Source of the DNA: an uncultured Gelidibacter sp. | GTDB taxonomy: Bacteria; Bacteroidota; Bacteroidia; Flavobacteriales; Flavobacteriaceae | Reading direction: 5' to 3' | DNA: 64,000 nt | Assembly: GCF_947500795.1 (NCBI RefSeq) | Contig: NZ_CANMTE010000006.1 | Span: 83,808 to 147,807, forward strand | Shown here: in pieces, positions 63,798-64,000 of the stretch | Position numbering within the stretch: position 1 is the stretch's first letter | Layout: each line of letters begins with the position of its first letter | Notes under the pieces: generated by a model | Databases searched by the model: none | Told to the model about the DNA's origin: nothing | The model's input: only the letters and a program-made list of their open reading frames with translations | Program-made: the position numbers and the translations under genes

Positions 63798-64000
63798 ATA
63801 GCCAGCCCACAGCATCCATACACATTGCCAAGTCGCTCAAAAGCCAACCGCACAAGCCAAAACTTGTCAAAGAGTATGTCTGCTCCAACGCTGAAAACGA
63901 AAAAGAAAATAAAGCACGAAAACACAACAAAGAACTGAGGCAAAAAACAAGCCTATTCTCCATTAAATTTTGACAAATGTGTTCCTGGCATTGTTGAAGT
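63798..64000. other. End of window after the restriction operon
   Basis: It contains the right copy of the 16-bp direct repeat (63839-63854). A 59-residue frame (63794-63973) overlaps the PLD stop, but it runs through the repeat and looks non-coding. No attC-like palindrome with the expected opening sequence is complete before the window ends. Confidence 0.4.

Noticed and set aside
63914..63932. GCACGAAAACACAAC-like string as the attC opening of a fifth cassette
   Set aside because: It differs from the expected GCATGAAACACAAC by a substitution and an inserted base, and no matching inner arm is seen before the window ends.
63794..63973. 59-residue ORF after the PLD gene
   Set aside because: It runs through the 16-bp direct repeat, lacks any motif and looks like non-coding boundary sequence.

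Overview
The window reads as a chromosome segment of a flavobacterium (Bacteroidota, Flavobacteriia). It is AT-rich, and its families are typical of that group: BfmA/BtgA and DUF5712 mobilisation proteins, DUF4138/TraN, DUF3871, DUF6876, an OMP_b-brl-type barrel, PepSY-like proteins, and CTnDOT-like tyrosine recombinases lacking the first catalytic arginine. All taxonomy here is inferred from gene content.

Layout. 1-2107 is core-like sequence: a ClpP protease, a DUF58 protein and tRNA-Asp(GTC). 2109-17073 is a genomic island of about 15 kb inserted in the tRNA-Asp 3' end. A 14-bp direct repeat of that end (2095-2108 and 17060-17073) bounds it. It carries an integrase, a large helicase-like protein, a Sak4-like ATPase, a DUF3871 protein, a type IIG restriction-modification enzyme with a coupled membrane/coiled-coil partner, a RadC-like protein, an XRE regulator with a palindromic operator, and several unknowns. 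A second integrase (17301-18521) starts just beyond attR, so mobile elements have probably accreted at this tRNA. From 18.5 to 32.4 kb lie an AraC/TolC/HlyD/MFS efflux operon ending in a kinase-like and a patatin-barrel gene, and a graveyard of broken genes: two separated siderophore-interacting-protein pieces, a beta-barrel fragment and group II intron remnants. From 32.5 to 40.4 kb lie TVP38, a two-component system with two PepSY-like proteins, broken terC and zinc-ribbon genes, DUF2490, MgtC-like and small-exporter genes. From 40.5 to 49 kb lie diverged repeats, ssb, a mobilisation block (BfmA, DUF5712 relaxase, coupling protein), an AbiE toxin-antitoxin pair with two clear operators, and a traN remnant.

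The most striking part is 50.0-54.8 kb. An IntI/Xer-type tyrosine recombinase with the C-terminal SPLDxL signature of integron integrases, but without room for the integron-specific insert, is followed by a co-oriented array of four cassettes. The first two carry a lincosamide nucleotidyltransferase-like gene and an aadS-like streptomycin adenylyltransferase; the other two have no convincing ORF. Each cassette ends in a long imperfect palindrome built like an integron attC. The start of every cassette (G|TT...) is complementary to the ...AAC that opens its own palindrome. All nine pairing defects I found are A-C on the given strand, hence G-T wobbles on the bottom strand, so the bottom strand folds better, as in real integrons. 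This looks like an integron-like system of Bacteroidota with an unusual integrase and gene order; I cannot check whether it has been described.

After the last palindrome, 54.9-63.8 kb is a tight type I restriction operon (XRE regulator, hsdR, hsdM, hsdS) extended by an ATPase with TOPRIM-like features and a PLD-family nuclease. It reads as a composite defence island.
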